This document shows, one piece after another, positions 9,877 through 18,766 of a stretch of 64,000 bases of DNA (position 1 is its first letter; every line of letters starts with the position of its first letter). The DNA lies in contig NZ_JAMBNO010000006.1 of assembly GCF_023715105.1 (NCBI RefSeq), forward strand, positions 1 to 64,000, given 5' to 3'. The notes beneath the pieces were generated by a model. That model was not told the DNA's origin. It saw only the letters and a list, made by a program, of their open reading frames with translations, and searched no databases. The position numbers and the translations under genes are program-made. The DNA is from Hydrogenophaga intermedia (GTDB lineage: Bacteria; Pseudomonadota; Gammaproteobacteria; Burkholderiales; Burkholderiaceae_C).

Positions 9877-11351
9877 CAATAGCGCGCGAAGTACTCGCGG
9901 CGCTCGAAATCGGTCTTGTCCTCGGCGGCGGCGTGGCGTTCGAGTTCCTGCTGCTTGATGCGGCAGAAGTGGTTCACCAAAGACGCGCCGAGGGCGTCCA
10001 CCAGCGCGGTATCGGCCCGCAGCGCGGCCAGCGCGTCGCCCAGGTTGTCGGGGATGCGCTCGCTGCCGGCGGCGTAGGGCGCCTCGGTGCCCGCTGGTGG
10101 GACCAGGCCGCGCTTGAGGCCGTCGAGCCCGGCGTGGATCTGGGCGGCCATGCACAGGTAGGGGTTGGCTGCGGGCTCACCGAGGCGGTTCTCGATGCGT
10201 GTGGCCGCATCGCCCGCGCTGCCCACCACGCGCAGCATGGCGCCGCGGTTGTCGCGCCCCCACAGGATGGCCTGCGGCGCCAGCGCGTTGGGCCGGAAGC
10301 GCCCGAAGCCATTGACCGTGGGGGTGCACAACGGCGTGAGCGCGCGTGCGTGCGCCAGCAGGCCCGCAAGCCAGTGCGCGCCGGCCTTGCCGAGCGTGTG
10401 CAGCGCATCGCGCGGCGTGTTGCCCACCGCGGGTTCGTCGCGCACGAACACGTTGCGCCCGCTGGCCAGCTCCACCACCGACTGGTGCAGGTGCCAGCCG
10501 CTGGACATGATGTTCGGGAACGGCGGGCGGCACATGAAGGTGGCGTGATAGCCCGCGCGGCGCAGCGCCTGCCGCGCGCCGTTGCGCAGCAGCACCATCT
10601 GGTCGGCCGCGGTGAGGGCATCGGTGGCGTCGAACACGGCTTCCACCTGGCTGGGGCCGAGTTCGATCTCCAGCGATTGCAGCGGCAGACCCAGGCCCAG
10701 GGCGGTGCGCTCCACGATGCGCAGCGCCTCGTCGGCCATGTCGCTCATGGCTTCGCCTTGCAACTGGTAGCCGGGGTGGATCATCTGCACCGCGGGCGGC
10801 TCGCCCGGCCAGGCAGCGCGCATCGGGTCGAGTTGCGGCGTGGCGTCGGTGAGGCGGTAGATGTGGAACTCGACCTCCAGTCCGGTCTTGAAGCCCAGGC
10901 CTTCGCGCGCCAGCGCAGCCAGCGCGGTCTGCAGCACGCGGCGGCTGTCGAAGTCCACCGGTGTGCCGTCGGCATGCCACGGCTGGCAGCGAAGCCAGCC
11001 GGTGCCGGGCGCCCAGGGCAGTTCCACGAAGCTGGCGGGATCGGGCAGCAGCAGCAGGTTGGCCGCGCCCGCAAAGCCGGGCAGGTCGTCGGTGGCGCCG
11101 GGCTCGAACACCTTCCACGCGGTCTTGTCGGCGGTGTCCTTGAGCATCAGCGTGCCGACCATGCCCACGCCATCGCGCAGCGCGCGCACCGCGGCGTGCG
11201 GCATCAGCGTCTTGCCGCGCAGCAGGCCGTGCGCGTCGCACCAGCCCAGGCGCAAGCGCTCGATGCCGCGCTCCTCGATGTAGCGCGCCAGGCGTTGGCA
11301 CGCGTCCTCGCGCGCGGCGTCGTGCACGCCGCAGCGGTGGGCGAAGCTCAT
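9876..11351 (-). CDS. Glutamine synthetase-like gamma-glutamyl ligase
   Basis: A 491-residue class of glutamine synthetase (GlnA/GlnT/PuuA group). It has the beta-grasp N-terminus ([14 protein letters not shown]) and catalytic-domain patterns [50 protein letters not shown] and [21 protein letters not shown]. Proteins of this type next to Rieske oxygenases, such as the aniline dioxygenase AtdA1/TdnQ, attach glutamate to an amine before or during oxidation. Overlaps on both sides (ATGA with the Rieske gene, TGATG with the ferredoxin) argue for catabolism rather than nitrogen assimilation. The amine substrate is inferred, not shown. Confidence 0.88.
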   Translation of the reverse strand: MSFAHRCGVHDAAREDACQRLARYIEERGIERLRLGWCDAHGLLRGKTLMPHAAVRALRDGVGMVGTLMLKDTADKTAWKVFEPGATDDLPGFAGAANLLLLPDPASFVELPWAPGTGWLRCQPWHADGTPVDFDSRRVLQTALAALAREGLGFKTGLEVEFHIYRLTDATPQLDPMRAAWPGEPPAVQMIHPGYQLQGEAMSDMADEALRIVERTALGLGLPLQSLEIELGPSQVEAVFDATDALTAADQMVLLRNGARQALRRAGYHATFMCRPPFPNIMSSGWHLHQSVVELASGRNVFVRDEPAVGNTPRDALHTLGKAGAHWLAGLLAHARALTPLCTPTVNGFGRFRPNALAPQAILWGRDNRGAMLRVVGSAGDAATRIENRLGEPAANPYLCMAAQIHAGLDGLKRGLVPPAGTEAPYAAGSERIPDNLGDALAALRADTALVDALGASLVNHFCRIKQQELERHAAAEDKTDFERREYFARY

Positions 11352-12715
11352 TTCGCGCCCGCCAGCGCTTCGTGAGGGGCCGTCCAGGGCGCGGCTTCGC
11401 GGCGCTTGCGCACGGCGTCCTGCCACCAGGTCTGCCAGGCGCCGGTGGGCGCAAAGCCGTCGATGGTGTCGGGGCCGTGGATGTCGGCGTGTTTCGCCGC
11501 GTCGCCGATGCCGGGCGCGGTGCCGCCTTGTTCCACGGCATCGATGGCTTGCAGCAGCAGGCGGCGGTTGGCCATGATGACCTTGTCCGACGTGCCCAGG
11601 TGCTCGCGCGTGCGGTCCTGGATGGCGCCCATGCTCTCGCAGGCCCACTGGTCGTGCACGTTGATGTCGTCTTCGCCCATGCCGAGGTAGGTGCGCTCCA
11701 CCTGCTCCTGCGGGTTGAAGCCCCAGTGGTTGTGGCGGCCCGTCTTGGGCTCGAAGAAGGGCAGCGTCACCGCGTCCAGGCGCGGCTTGCGCATGGCGGC
11801 CTTGTCCACCGGTGCGTCGAAGCTGGTGAAGAAGGCGTACCAGTAGTTGCGGGTGTCGTCCACCGGCACGTGCATCTGCGTGATCGTCATGGTCTCGGAC
11901 AGCGGGATCACAAAGGTCTGGGGGAAAACGGCGTTGGTCACGCGCACATGCGTGAGTTCATCGTTGAGCTTGCGCAGCGCGGTGAGCTGGATGCCCCAGG
12001 GCTTGGGCTCGTGCGAGATCTCCGGACTGCCGAACTCGCGCATCACGCGCGTCATGGGCCAGCGTTCGCCCGCCACTTCGCCCGCGCTGGCGCCACGAAA
12101 CTGCTTGCCGTAGGCGTCGTCCAGCGGCGCGTCATTGAAGAAGCGGTGCAGATAGGAGGCGTGTGCCGGGTCGATGCCGACCTCCAGCGACTGCAGCCAG
12201 TTGCAGTTCCAAAGGCCCTTGAAGGCGAAGGTGTGCGTGGCCGGTGCCTCGAAACAATCGAGCGCAGGCAGTGGTGGCGGCTCGCCGTCGCCTAGCCAGG
12301 CAAACAGCACGCCGCTGCGTTCAATCAATGGATAGCTCTGCTGGCGTACGCGGTTGCACAGCGTGCTGCCCGCGGGCTCGGCGGGTGTTTCCAGGCAGCG
12401 GCCATCAATGTCGAACTTCCAGCCGTGAAACGGGCAGCGCAGGCCATCGCCCTCGTTGCGACCATAGGCCAGGTCGGCGCCGCGGTGCGGGCAGTCGCGG
12501 TCGAGCAGGCCGAAACGGCCCTTCGCGTTCCTGAACAGCACGAAATCCTGGCCCAGCAGGCGCACCGGCTTGACCGGGCGCACCGCCATCGCAGGGTCGA
12601 TGGCCGCGTCGAACTCGTCGAGCAGGGCGACGGGTTGCCAGTAGCGGCGCAGCAGGCGCCCACCGGGGGTACCGGGGCCGACCTGGGTGAGGCGTTGGTT
12701 GAGTTCGGCTTTCAT
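11348..12715 (-). CDS. Rieske non-heme iron oxygenase, single-component type
   Basis: A 455-residue oxygenase of the phthalate-4,5-dioxygenase/vanillate-demethylase type. The Rieske centre is Cys75, His77, Cys94, His97; mononuclear iron ligands His185 and His190 follow in GIDPAHASYLH. The C-terminal catalytic domain is full length, and no beta subunit gene is present, as expected for this homotrimeric class. It is the first gene of the operon running to the terminator at 7626. The regulatory gap to the divergent GntR gene is 74 bases. Likely substrate: an aromatic or N-containing compound also handled by the downstream ligase (inference). Confidence 0.92.
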   Translation of the reverse strand: MKAELNQRLTQVGPGTPGGRLLRRYWQPVALLDEFDAAIDPAMAVRPVKPVRLLGQDFVLFRNAKGRFGLLDRDCPHRGADLAYGRNEGDGLRCPFHGWKFDIDGRCLETPAEPAGSTLCNRVRQQSYPLIERSGVLFAWLGDGEPPPLPALDCFEAPATHTFAFKGLWNCNWLQSLEVGIDPAHASYLHRFFNDAPLDDAYGKQFRGASAGEVAGERWPMTRVMREFGSPEISHEPKPWGIQLTALRKLNDELTHVRVTNAVFPQTFVIPLSETMTITQMHVPVDDTRNYWYAFFTSFDAPVDKAAMRKPRLDAVTLPFFEPKTGRHNHWGFNPQEQVERTYLGMGEDDINVHDQWACESMGAIQDRTREHLGTSDKVIMANRRLLLQAIDAVEQGGTAPGIGDAAKHADIHGPDTIDGFAPTGAWQTWWQDAVRKRREAAPWTAPHEALAGAK

Positions 12716-12789
12716 GCGTGGCCTGTGTTGGTACCGGGGTGGGGTAAAACGGTATCCCGTTTCTTTGGTTCAGTGTACAGTCTGTGGCC
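12716..12789. promoter_or_regulatory. Divergent promoter region between Rieske operon and GntR gene
   Basis: The 74 bases between the two divergent starts are AT-richer than their surroundings. They contain palindromic cores GGTACC (near 12730) and TGTACA (near 12774), plausible half-sites for the adjacent GntR protein. No clear -35/-10 pair stands out. The assignment rests mostly on geometry. Confidence 0.5.
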
Positions 12790-13509
12790 ATGAGCTTGCA
12801 AGAAACCGTTCTCATGCAGTTGCGCGACTGGATCCTGTCGGGCGAATTCGAGCCCGGCCAGCGCCTGGCCGAGCAACAACTGGCCGAGCGCCTGGGTGCC
12901 TCCCGCACGCCGGTGCGCGCGGCCCTGGTGACGCTGGAGCAAGAGGGCCTGGTCGAGGCCAACGAGACCGGCAAGTACCTGGTGCGTCAGTTCACGGCGC
13001 AGGAGGTGATCGACGCGATCGCGGTACGCGGGCACCTGGAAGGCATGGCCGCGCGGCTGGTGGCTGAGCACGGCGTGCCGCGCGCGCTGCAGAACGAGTT
13101 GCAGGCGGTGCTCGACGAAGGTGATCGGCTGCTGGCGGACGACCCGCTGACGCTGGCGAGTTACGCCGCCTATGCGTTGATGAACGACCGCTTCCACGCG
13201 CTCATCCTGGACGCCTGCGGCAACCGCGCGTTGCAGCGCGCCGTGGCGCTCAACGACAAGCTGCCGTTCGCACCGGCCTCGGCCATGCTGCCCATGCAGG
13301 GCGCAGTGGCACTCGACCGCGACTGGATGCTCTACGCCCACCGCCAGCACCACATGCTGTTCGACGCGCTCAAGCGTGGCGAGGGCGCGCGCGCACAGGC
13401 ACTGGCCACCGAACACACCGAAGTGGCGCAGATGAACATGCGCTTGGCTCTGGAGCGGCGCAGCGAGAGCGAGCGGGTGATGCCGTTGATGAAGCTGGTG
13501 GTGGGCTGA
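12790..13509 (+). CDS. GntR-family regulator (FCD ligand domain)
   Basis: A 239-residue transcription regulator with an N-terminal winged helix (SGEFEPGQRLAEQQLAERLG, then SRTPVRAALVTLEQEGLV) and an all-helical FCD effector domain in which metal-ligand His residues fall as usual. I use ATG 12790; a GTG at 12784 is in frame and cannot be excluded. It is transcribed away from the Rieske operon and probably represses it until a pathway intermediate binds. Its 3' end faces the end of livF with 15 bases between. Confidence 0.9.
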   Translation: MSLQETVLMQLRDWILSGEFEPGQRLAEQQLAERLGASRTPVRAALVTLEQEGLVEANETGKYLVRQFTAQEVIDAIAVRGHLEGMAARLVAEHGVPRALQNELQAVLDEGDRLLADDPLTLASYAAYALMNDRFHALILDACGNRALQRAVALNDKLPFAPASAMLPMQGAVALDRDWMLYAHRQHHMLFDALKRGEGARAQALATEHTEVAQMNMRLALERRSESERVMPLMKLVVG

Positions 13510-13524
13510 CACCACCGGCCCGCC

Positions 13525-14235
13525 TCAGACGCCGAGGTACTGCGCCAGGAGTTCCGGCTTGGCGAGCAACTCCGACGTCGCTCCTTCGAACACCACCTCG
13601 CCCTTCACCAGGATCACGTTGCGGTCGGTGATCTGCGTGACGTGCTTCCAGTTCTTGTCGACGATCACGCTGCTGATGCCGCTCTCGCGGATGAGCCCGC
13701 AGATGCGCCAGATCTCGCGCGCGATCAGCGGCGCCAGGCCTTCGGTGGCCTCGTCGAGGATCAGCAGATCGGGGTTGGTCATCAGCGCGCGGCCGATGGT
13801 GAGCATCTGCTGCTCGCCGCCGCTCAGTTGCTGGCCGCCGTGGTTCAGGCGCTCGGCCAGACGCGGGAAGGTGTCGAGCACGCGCTCGTAGGTCCAGTCG
13901 CGCTGGCCCTTGGTGCCCGCTCGCGCGGCCATCACCAGGTTTTCCTTCACGCTCAGGTTGCCGAAGATGCCGCGGCCCTCGGGCACATAGGCGATGCCCT
14001 GGCGCGCCACGGCATAGGGCGAGGCACCTGTCATGTCGCGGCCCTTCACCTGTACCGTGCCGCCGCTGGGTTTGACGAGGCCGATGAGCGACTTGAGCAG
14101 CGTGGTCTTGCCCATGCCGTTGCGTCCCATGAGGCCGATGGTCTGCGCCGGACCGACGGTGAAATCGACACCGCGCAGGATGTGGCTCTGGCCGTAGTGC
14201 GTGTGCAGGCCGCGGGCTTCGATGAGCATGGACAT
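13525..14235 (-). CDS. livF: Branched-chain amino acid-type ABC transporter ATPase, LivF
   Basis: A 236-residue ATPase of the LivF type. Walker A is GRNGMGKTT, the signature LSGGEQQML and Walker B LLILDEATEGLAP are intact, and the short C-terminus is typical of LivF. It pairs with LivG on the cytoplasmic face of the LivHM permease. ATG 14235 overlaps the livG stop as TGATG; a TTG one codon upstream is less likely. Last gene of livKHMGF. Confidence 0.93.
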   Translation of the reverse strand: MSMLIEARGLHTHYGQSHILRGVDFTVGPAQTIGLMGRNGMGKTTLLKSLIGLVKPSGGTVQVKGRDMTGASPYAVARQGIAYVPEGRGIFGNLSVKENLVMAARAGTKGQRDWTYERVLDTFPRLAERLNHGGQQLSGGEQQMLTIGRALMTNPDLLILDEATEGLAPLIAREIWRICGLIRESGISSVIVDKNWKHVTQITDRNVILVKGEVVFEGATSELLAKPELLAQYLGV

Positions 14236-14996
14236 CAATGCTCCTCCCCGAGGTAGGCGGCCTGCACGCCTTCGTCATTGCGGATCTGCTCGGGCGTTCC
14301 GCTGGCGATCACCTGACCGTTGACCATCACGGTGAGCACATCGGCGAGCGCGAACACCGCGTCCATGTCGTGCTCCACCAGCATCACCGCGTGCTCGGCC
14401 TTCAGGCGCTGCAGCAGCGCCACCATCGATTCGGCCTCGGCCGCGCCCATGCCGGCCAGGGGTTCGTCCAGCAGCAGCACGGTGGGTTCGGTGGCCAGTG
14501 TCATGGCGATCTCGAGCTGGCGCTGCTCGCCGTGGCTGGTGGCGGCGGCCACGCTGTTGGCGCGCGCCGTCAGGCCGGCGAGTTCCAGCGCGCGCTCGCA
14601 ACGCCGGTTCACCTCGGCCAGTCGCCCGGCCGGGCTGATCCAGTGCAGTGGGTTGAAGGGCGCATGACGCTCGCGCGATTGCGCGGCCAGTCGCACGTTC
14701 TCCCACACGGTGAAGGGCAGGAAGATGTTGGTCTTCTGGTAGCTGCGGCCCAGGCCCTGGCGCGAGATGCGCTCGGGCGGTTGGCCGGTGATGTCCTGCC
14801 CGTTGAGCCGGATGCTGCCGCTGGTGGGTGGCAGATCGCCCGAGAGCAGGTTGGTCAGCGTGGATTTGCCCGCGCCGTTGGGGCCGATGACCGCATGGAT
14901 GCGGCCGCGGTGCAGGTCCACCGACACGTCGTTCACGGCCGCCAGACCGCCGAAGCGCTTGGTGAGGTTCGTTGCGGAGAGCAGCAGTTCGTTCAT
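14235..14996 (-). CDS. livG: Branched-chain amino acid-type ABC transporter ATPase, LivG
   Basis: A 253-residue ATPase with Walker A GPNGAGKST, the LivG-specific segment GLGRSYQKTNIF (family GLARTFQNxRLF), signature SHGEQRQLEIAM and Walker B VLLLDEPLAGM. Note SHGEQ instead of the usual LSYGxQ; this is common in LivG relatives. Start ATG 14996 overlaps the livM stop (ATGA), and its end overlaps livF, so the cassette is translationally coupled throughout. Confidence 0.93.
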   Translation of the reverse strand: MNELLLSATNLTKRFGGLAAVNDVSVDLHRGRIHAVIGPNGAGKSTLTNLLSGDLPPTSGSIRLNGQDITGQPPERISRQGLGRSYQKTNIFLPFTVWENVRLAAQSRERHAPFNPLHWISPAGRLAEVNRRCERALELAGLTARANSVAAATSHGEQRQLEIAMTLATEPTVLLLDEPLAGMGAAEAESMVALLQRLKAEHAVMLVEHDMDAVFALADVLTVMVNGQVIASGTPEQIRNDEGVQAAYLGEEH

Positions 14997-15976
14997 GCCT
15001 TCTCTCCACGCTTGGTGAAGCGCTCGATCAAGCCGAGCAGGCCGCGCGGCGCCACGATGACCACCAGCACGATGAAGCCGCCCATGAGCAGCTGCCAGTG
15101 CTTGGTCATGTCCTTGAAGACGTGCATCACGTACTCGAAGGCGAAGGCGCCGACGATGGCACCCGCGAAGTTGCCCATGCCGCCGAGGATGACCATCATG
15201 ATGGCGTGCGCGCTCATGTGAAAACCCATGAGCTCGGGGTTCACGTAGCCGGTCTGCGCAGCCCACAGGTAGCCCGCCACGCCCGCCAACGCACCGGCCA
15301 GCGTGAAGGCGGTGAGCTTGTAGCCGAAGGTGCCATAGCCCACCGCGCGCATGCGGTGTTCGTTGACACGGATGCCGGCCAGCACGCGGCCGAAGGGCGA
15401 GAACAGCAGGCGGCGCAGCCCGACGTAGATGAGCAGCAGCAGCGCGAGCGTGAAGTAGTAGAAGACGAGCTTGTTGTCCAGGTCGATACCGAGCGCGGTG
15501 GCGTCGGGGCGGAAGGTCACGTAGATGCCGTCGGAGCCGCCCAGTGACTTGTTGTCGAAGAACAGGAAGAACACCATCTGCGCGAACGCCATGGTGACCA
15601 TGATGAAGTAGATGCCGTGGGTGCGGACCACGAAGAAGCCGATCACCAGCGCCGCCAGGCCGGCGGCCAATGCGGCCAGCGGCAGCGACCACCACAGCGC
15701 GATGGGCGTGTCCGGCGGCGTCATGAAGGCCAGCGCGTAACCCGCAATGCCGAAGAAGGCCGCGTGGCCGAGCGAGACCAGGCCGCTCACGCCCTGCAGC
15801 AGATCCAGGCTCATCGCGAAGATGGCCAGGATCATCATCTGCGACAGCATGCCGAGGTAGAAGTCGCCGCCGTCCAGCGGCACGAACGGAAACGCCGCGA
15901 GCGCGATGGCACCCAGTGCCAGCACGAACTGGATGCTGCGCGGCAGTTTTTCGAGTTGGGCTTTTGCAGCGCTCAT
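14993..15976 (-). CDS. livM: ABC transporter permease LivM
   Basis: A 327-residue inner-membrane permease with about 9-10 hydrophobic helices. The LivM signatures SLGHAAFFGIAGYALA and the cytoplasmic EAA-like loop around RVNEHRMRAVGYGTFGYK are clear, ending with the basic tail FTKRGEKA. ATG 15976 overlaps the livH stop (ATGA). Works with LivH as a heterodimeric channel for a branched-chain amino acid, amide or other small organic acid. Confidence 0.93.
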   Translation of the reverse strand: MSAAKAQLEKLPRSIQFVLALGAIALAAFPFVPLDGGDFYLGMLSQMMILAIFAMSLDLLQGVSGLVSLGHAAFFGIAGYALAFMTPPDTPIALWWSLPLAALAAGLAALVIGFFVVRTHGIYFIMVTMAFAQMVFFLFFDNKSLGGSDGIYVTFRPDATALGIDLDNKLVFYYFTLALLLLIYVGLRRLLFSPFGRVLAGIRVNEHRMRAVGYGTFGYKLTAFTLAGALAGVAGYLWAAQTGYVNPELMGFHMSAHAIMMVILGGMGNFAGAIVGAFAFEYVMHVFKDMTKHWQLLMGGFIVLVVIVAPRGLLGLIERFTKRGEKA

Positions 15977-16836
15977 TGCTTGAACAAGCCTTCGGGTTTG
16001 TAGAGCAGCACGAGCGCCATCAGCATGTAGACCGCCATGCCCGCGATCTGCGGCACGAGCACCTTGCCGAAGGTGTCGACCAGGCCCACCAGCAAGGCCG
16101 CCACCAGCGCACCGCGCACCGAGCCGATGCCGCCGATGACCACCACCACGAAGCACATGATCAGCACCGAGCTGCCCATGCCGGGGTACACGCTGGCGAT
16201 CGGCGAGGCGATCATGCCGGCGATGGCGGCCAGGCCCACGCCCAGCGCGAACACCACGCCGTGGATGAGGCGGATGTTCACGCCCAGCGATTCGGTCATG
16301 TCGCGGTTGAAGGCGCCCGCACGGATCTTCATGCCCAGGCGCGTCTTGCTGATCAGCAGGTACAGGCCGATGGCGAGCACGATGCAGATGCCCGACATGA
16401 CCAGGCGGTAGACCGGGTAGGACAGCGTGTCGGTGAGCGGGATCGACCAGTTCAGAACCTCGGGCACCTGCACCGCGTGCACGTCGTCGCCCCAGAAGAT
16501 GGAGCGCATCTCCTCGAAGATGTAGATCAGGCCGAAGGTGAGCAGCACCTGGTCGAGGTGGTCACGGTGGTAGAAGTGGCGAAACAGCAGCCACTCGAGC
16601 AACCAGCCGAAGACCACCGCCAGCAAGGTGCCGAGCACGATGGCCAGCGTGAGGCTGCCGAGCGCGGAGGTGAAGTACCACGCGAGGTAGGCGCCCAGCA
16701 TGTAGAAGCTGCCGTGCGCGAGGTTGACCACGCCCATGATGCCGAAGATCAGCGTGAGGCCGGCGGCCAGCATGAACAGCAGCAGCCCGTACTGGACGCT
16801 GTTGAGCAGCTGGATGAGGAGGTTGGCGAAGTCCAT
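15973..16836 (-). CDS. livH: ABC transporter permease LivH
   Basis: A 287-residue permease of the LivH type with about 8 helices. It begins MDFANLLIQLLNSVQYGLLL and has the conserved MGVVNLAHGSFYMLGAY and the loop GMKIRAGAFNRDMTESLGVN that contacts the ATPases, ending LLYKPEGLFKQ. First permease gene of the cassette. A GC-rich hairpin separates it from the binding-protein gene upstream, which probably lowers permease expression relative to the receptor. Confidence 0.93.
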   Translation of the reverse strand: MDFANLLIQLLNSVQYGLLLFMLAAGLTLIFGIMGVVNLAHGSFYMLGAYLAWYFTSALGSLTLAIVLGTLLAVVFGWLLEWLLFRHFYHRDHLDQVLLTFGLIYIFEEMRSIFWGDDVHAVQVPEVLNWSIPLTDTLSYPVYRLVMSGICIVLAIGLYLLISKTRLGMKIRAGAFNRDMTESLGVNIRLIHGVVFALGVGLAAIAGMIASPIASVYPGMGSSVLIMCFVVVVIGGIGSVRGALVAALLVGLVDTFGKVLVPQIAGMAVYMLMALVLLYKPEGLFKQ

Positions 16837-16853
16837 GGAGTGCAGACGTCAAA

Positions 16854-16874
16854 CCGGCGCCGCAAGGGCGCCGG
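16854..16874 (-). terminator. Intra-operon hairpin between livK-like gene and livH
   Basis: Perfect 8-bp stem CCGGCGCC / GGCGCCGG with a 5-base loop, in the 62-base gap between the receptor gene and livH. Only three T residues follow on the minus strand, so it is a weak terminator or mRNA-stabilising hairpin. This is a usual device for making more receptor than permease. Confidence 0.7.
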
Positions 16875-16898
16875 CTTGCAGGGGGAAAGACGCAAGGA

Positions 16899-18086
16899 TC
16901 AGGCCATGCGGCAGCCGGTGGCCGGATCGGCGACGGCCTTGGCGGCGATGCCGATCACCTTGTTCTCCTTGTTCTCCACGCGGCGCAGGTACATGTCCTG
17001 GATCGGGTTGTGCGCCGGGCTCATCTTCCACTTGCCGCGCGGGCTGTCGATCTCGGCACCGCGCATGGCCGCGTACAGCGCCTGCTTGTTGCCGATATCG
17101 CCCTTGACGGCGTTCGCGCCCTTGATGAGCAGCAGGCCGGTGTCGTAACCCTGCACGGCGTACACGTCGGGTTGCAGCTTGAAGGTCTTGGCGTAGTCGA
17201 GGCGGAATTTCTTGTTGCGCGGCGTGTCCAGCGAGTCGCTGTAGTGCATGGTGGTCAGCACGCCGTTGGCGGCGTCACCGGCGGCGTCGAGCACGCCTTC
17301 GGTGAGGAAGCCCGACCCGTAGAGCTGGATGCTGTTGCTCAGACCGGCGGCGTGATAGTCGCGCAGGAACTTGGCAGCGCCACCGCCCGCAAAGAAGCAG
17401 GCCACGGCATCGGGCTTGATCGAGGCAATCTCGGTCAGCAGGGCCTGGAACTCCACGTTGGGGAAGGGCAGGGCGAGTTTCTTGACGATCTGGCCGCCGG
17501 CCGCGGTGTAGCTCTGCTCGAAGCCCTCGAAGGCCTCATCACCCGCGGCATAGCTCCAGGTGATCCACACGGCCTTCTTGTGGCCGCGCTCCATCATGGG
17601 CTTGCCCAGTGCCAGCGTGGGCTGGCTGTTGGTGAACGAGGTGCGGAACACGTTGGGTGCGCATTGCGCGCGCGTGGCCACGTGCACGCCGGCGTTGGGA
17701 ATCAGGCTGAGCACGCCCGATTCGCGCGCCACGCGGTGGATGCCCATCTGCACGCCCGAGTGCACCGTGCCCACGAGCACATCGACCTTGTCGCGTTGCA
17801 CCAGGCGCGTGGCGTTCTCCACGCCCTTGGCCGGGTTGGATTCGTCGTCGACCTTGAAGAACTCGACTTCGCGGCCACCCAGCTTGCCACCCTGCTCGTT
17901 GAGGGCCATGCGGAAACCGTTCTCGATCGCCACGCCCAACTGCGCGAAGGTACCGGTGTAAGGCAGCATGAAGCCCACGCGCACCTTGTCGGACTGCGCG
18001 CGCACGATCTGCGGCAGCAGCAGGCCGGAGGATGCAGCGCCGATCACGGCGGCACTGCGGGTCAGGACGAGACGGCGGGTGGTCAT
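16899..18086 (-). CDS. ABC transporter substrate-binding protein, LivK-like
   Basis: A 395-residue periplasmic type I binding protein. The signal peptide MTTRRLVLTRSAAVIGAASS has a Tat-like RR and ends near VRAQ. The mature start KVRVGFMLPYTGTFAQLG is the family's first strand. Typical features follow (VGTVHSGVQMGIHRVARESG, TEIASIKPDAV). ATG 18086 follows AGGAGA. It heads livKHMGF. This subgroup often binds aromatic or amide compounds rather than leucine, so together with the adjacent Rieske operon an aromatic or amine substrate is conceivable (inference). Confidence 0.9.
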   Translation of the reverse strand: MTTRRLVLTRSAAVIGAASSGLLLPQIVRAQSDKVRVGFMLPYTGTFAQLGVAIENGFRMALNEQGGKLGGREVEFFKVDDESNPAKGVENATRLVQRDKVDVLVGTVHSGVQMGIHRVARESGVLSLIPNAGVHVATRAQCAPNVFRTSFTNSQPTLALGKPMMERGHKKAVWITWSYAAGDEAFEGFEQSYTAAGGQIVKKLALPFPNVEFQALLTEIASIKPDAVACFFAGGGAAKFLRDYHAAGLSNSIQLYGSGFLTEGVLDAAGDAANGVLTTMHYSDSLDTPRNKKFRLDYAKTFKLQPDVYAVQGYDTGLLLIKGANAVKGDIGNKQALYAAMRGAEIDSPRGKWKMSPAHNPIQDMYLRRVENKENKVIGIAAKAVADPATGCRMA

Positions 18087-18209
18087 GGTCTGGGTCTCCT
18101 GGGGGTTATGGATACGGGGCACTGTAGGTTCGTCGGGCGGTGCTTGGCGATCCTGAATTACCCTATGCGCTTCAAATCTGAAATGTTCAGAACTGAAATA
18201 AATGCGGTG

Positions 18210-18698
18210 TCAGGCCGGGTCTGACACGGCCAGTGCCTGGGTCAGCCATTGCCGGCACCAGGCCGCGCCGACGGCCTCGGGGTCGTCATCGCTGGAGGCG
18301 TCCAGGATCAGCGGTTCGCCGATGCGCACGGCACCCAGGTCGCGCAGCCGTTCGTCAAAGCGGCGCCCGCCGTTGGCGAAGGTCTGGGGGTACTGCAGGC
18401 TGTCGCCGAGCGCGATCAGCCCGTAACGCACATGGCCCAGGAAGCGAGGCTGGCTCTCCAGCGAGGCGTAAAACGCCTGGGCGTTGTCCGGCACGTCACC
18501 CGTGCCATAGGTGGACGAGCATATGACGTAAAGTGCATCTTCGTCGAACACGCTGGGGTCAAGCCCGTCCATCATCCGCACCTCGATGCGCTCGATGAGA
18601 TCGGAGCTGTCCAATTCGATGGCTTGCGCGACGTACTCGGCGGTGCTCGTCACGGTGCCCACGAGAATGAGCAGCTTGGTGGGCGGTTGGGATGGCAT
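18210..18698 (-). CDS. Flavodoxin (MioC-like)
   Basis: A 162-residue flavodoxin-fold protein that binds FMN. The phosphate loop VGTVTSTAEYVAQ and the flavin loops SSTYGTGDVPDN and LIALGDSLQYPQTFANGGRR match the MioC / sulfite-reductase flavodoxin type. It is a cytoplasmic electron carrier. ATG 18698 gives a normal N-terminus; GTG 18707 is in frame. A hairpin-like inverted repeat GCAC-TTTA-GTGC lies at about 18704-18715, just upstream. It stands alone between livK and the LysR gene. Confidence 0.88.
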   Translation of the reverse strand: MPSQPPTKLLILVGTVTSTAEYVAQAIELDSSDLIERIEVRMMDGLDPSVFDEDALYVICSSTYGTGDVPDNAQAFYASLESQPRFLGHVRYGLIALGDSLQYPQTFANGGRRFDERLRDLGAVRIGEPLILDASSDDDPEAVGAAWCRQWLTQALAVSDPA

Positions 18699-18766
18699 AA
18701 CACGCACTTTAGTGCATGTTCTCGCGGTGCATCATGGGGTAAACCCGCGAGTCATGGCCGCGTCGT

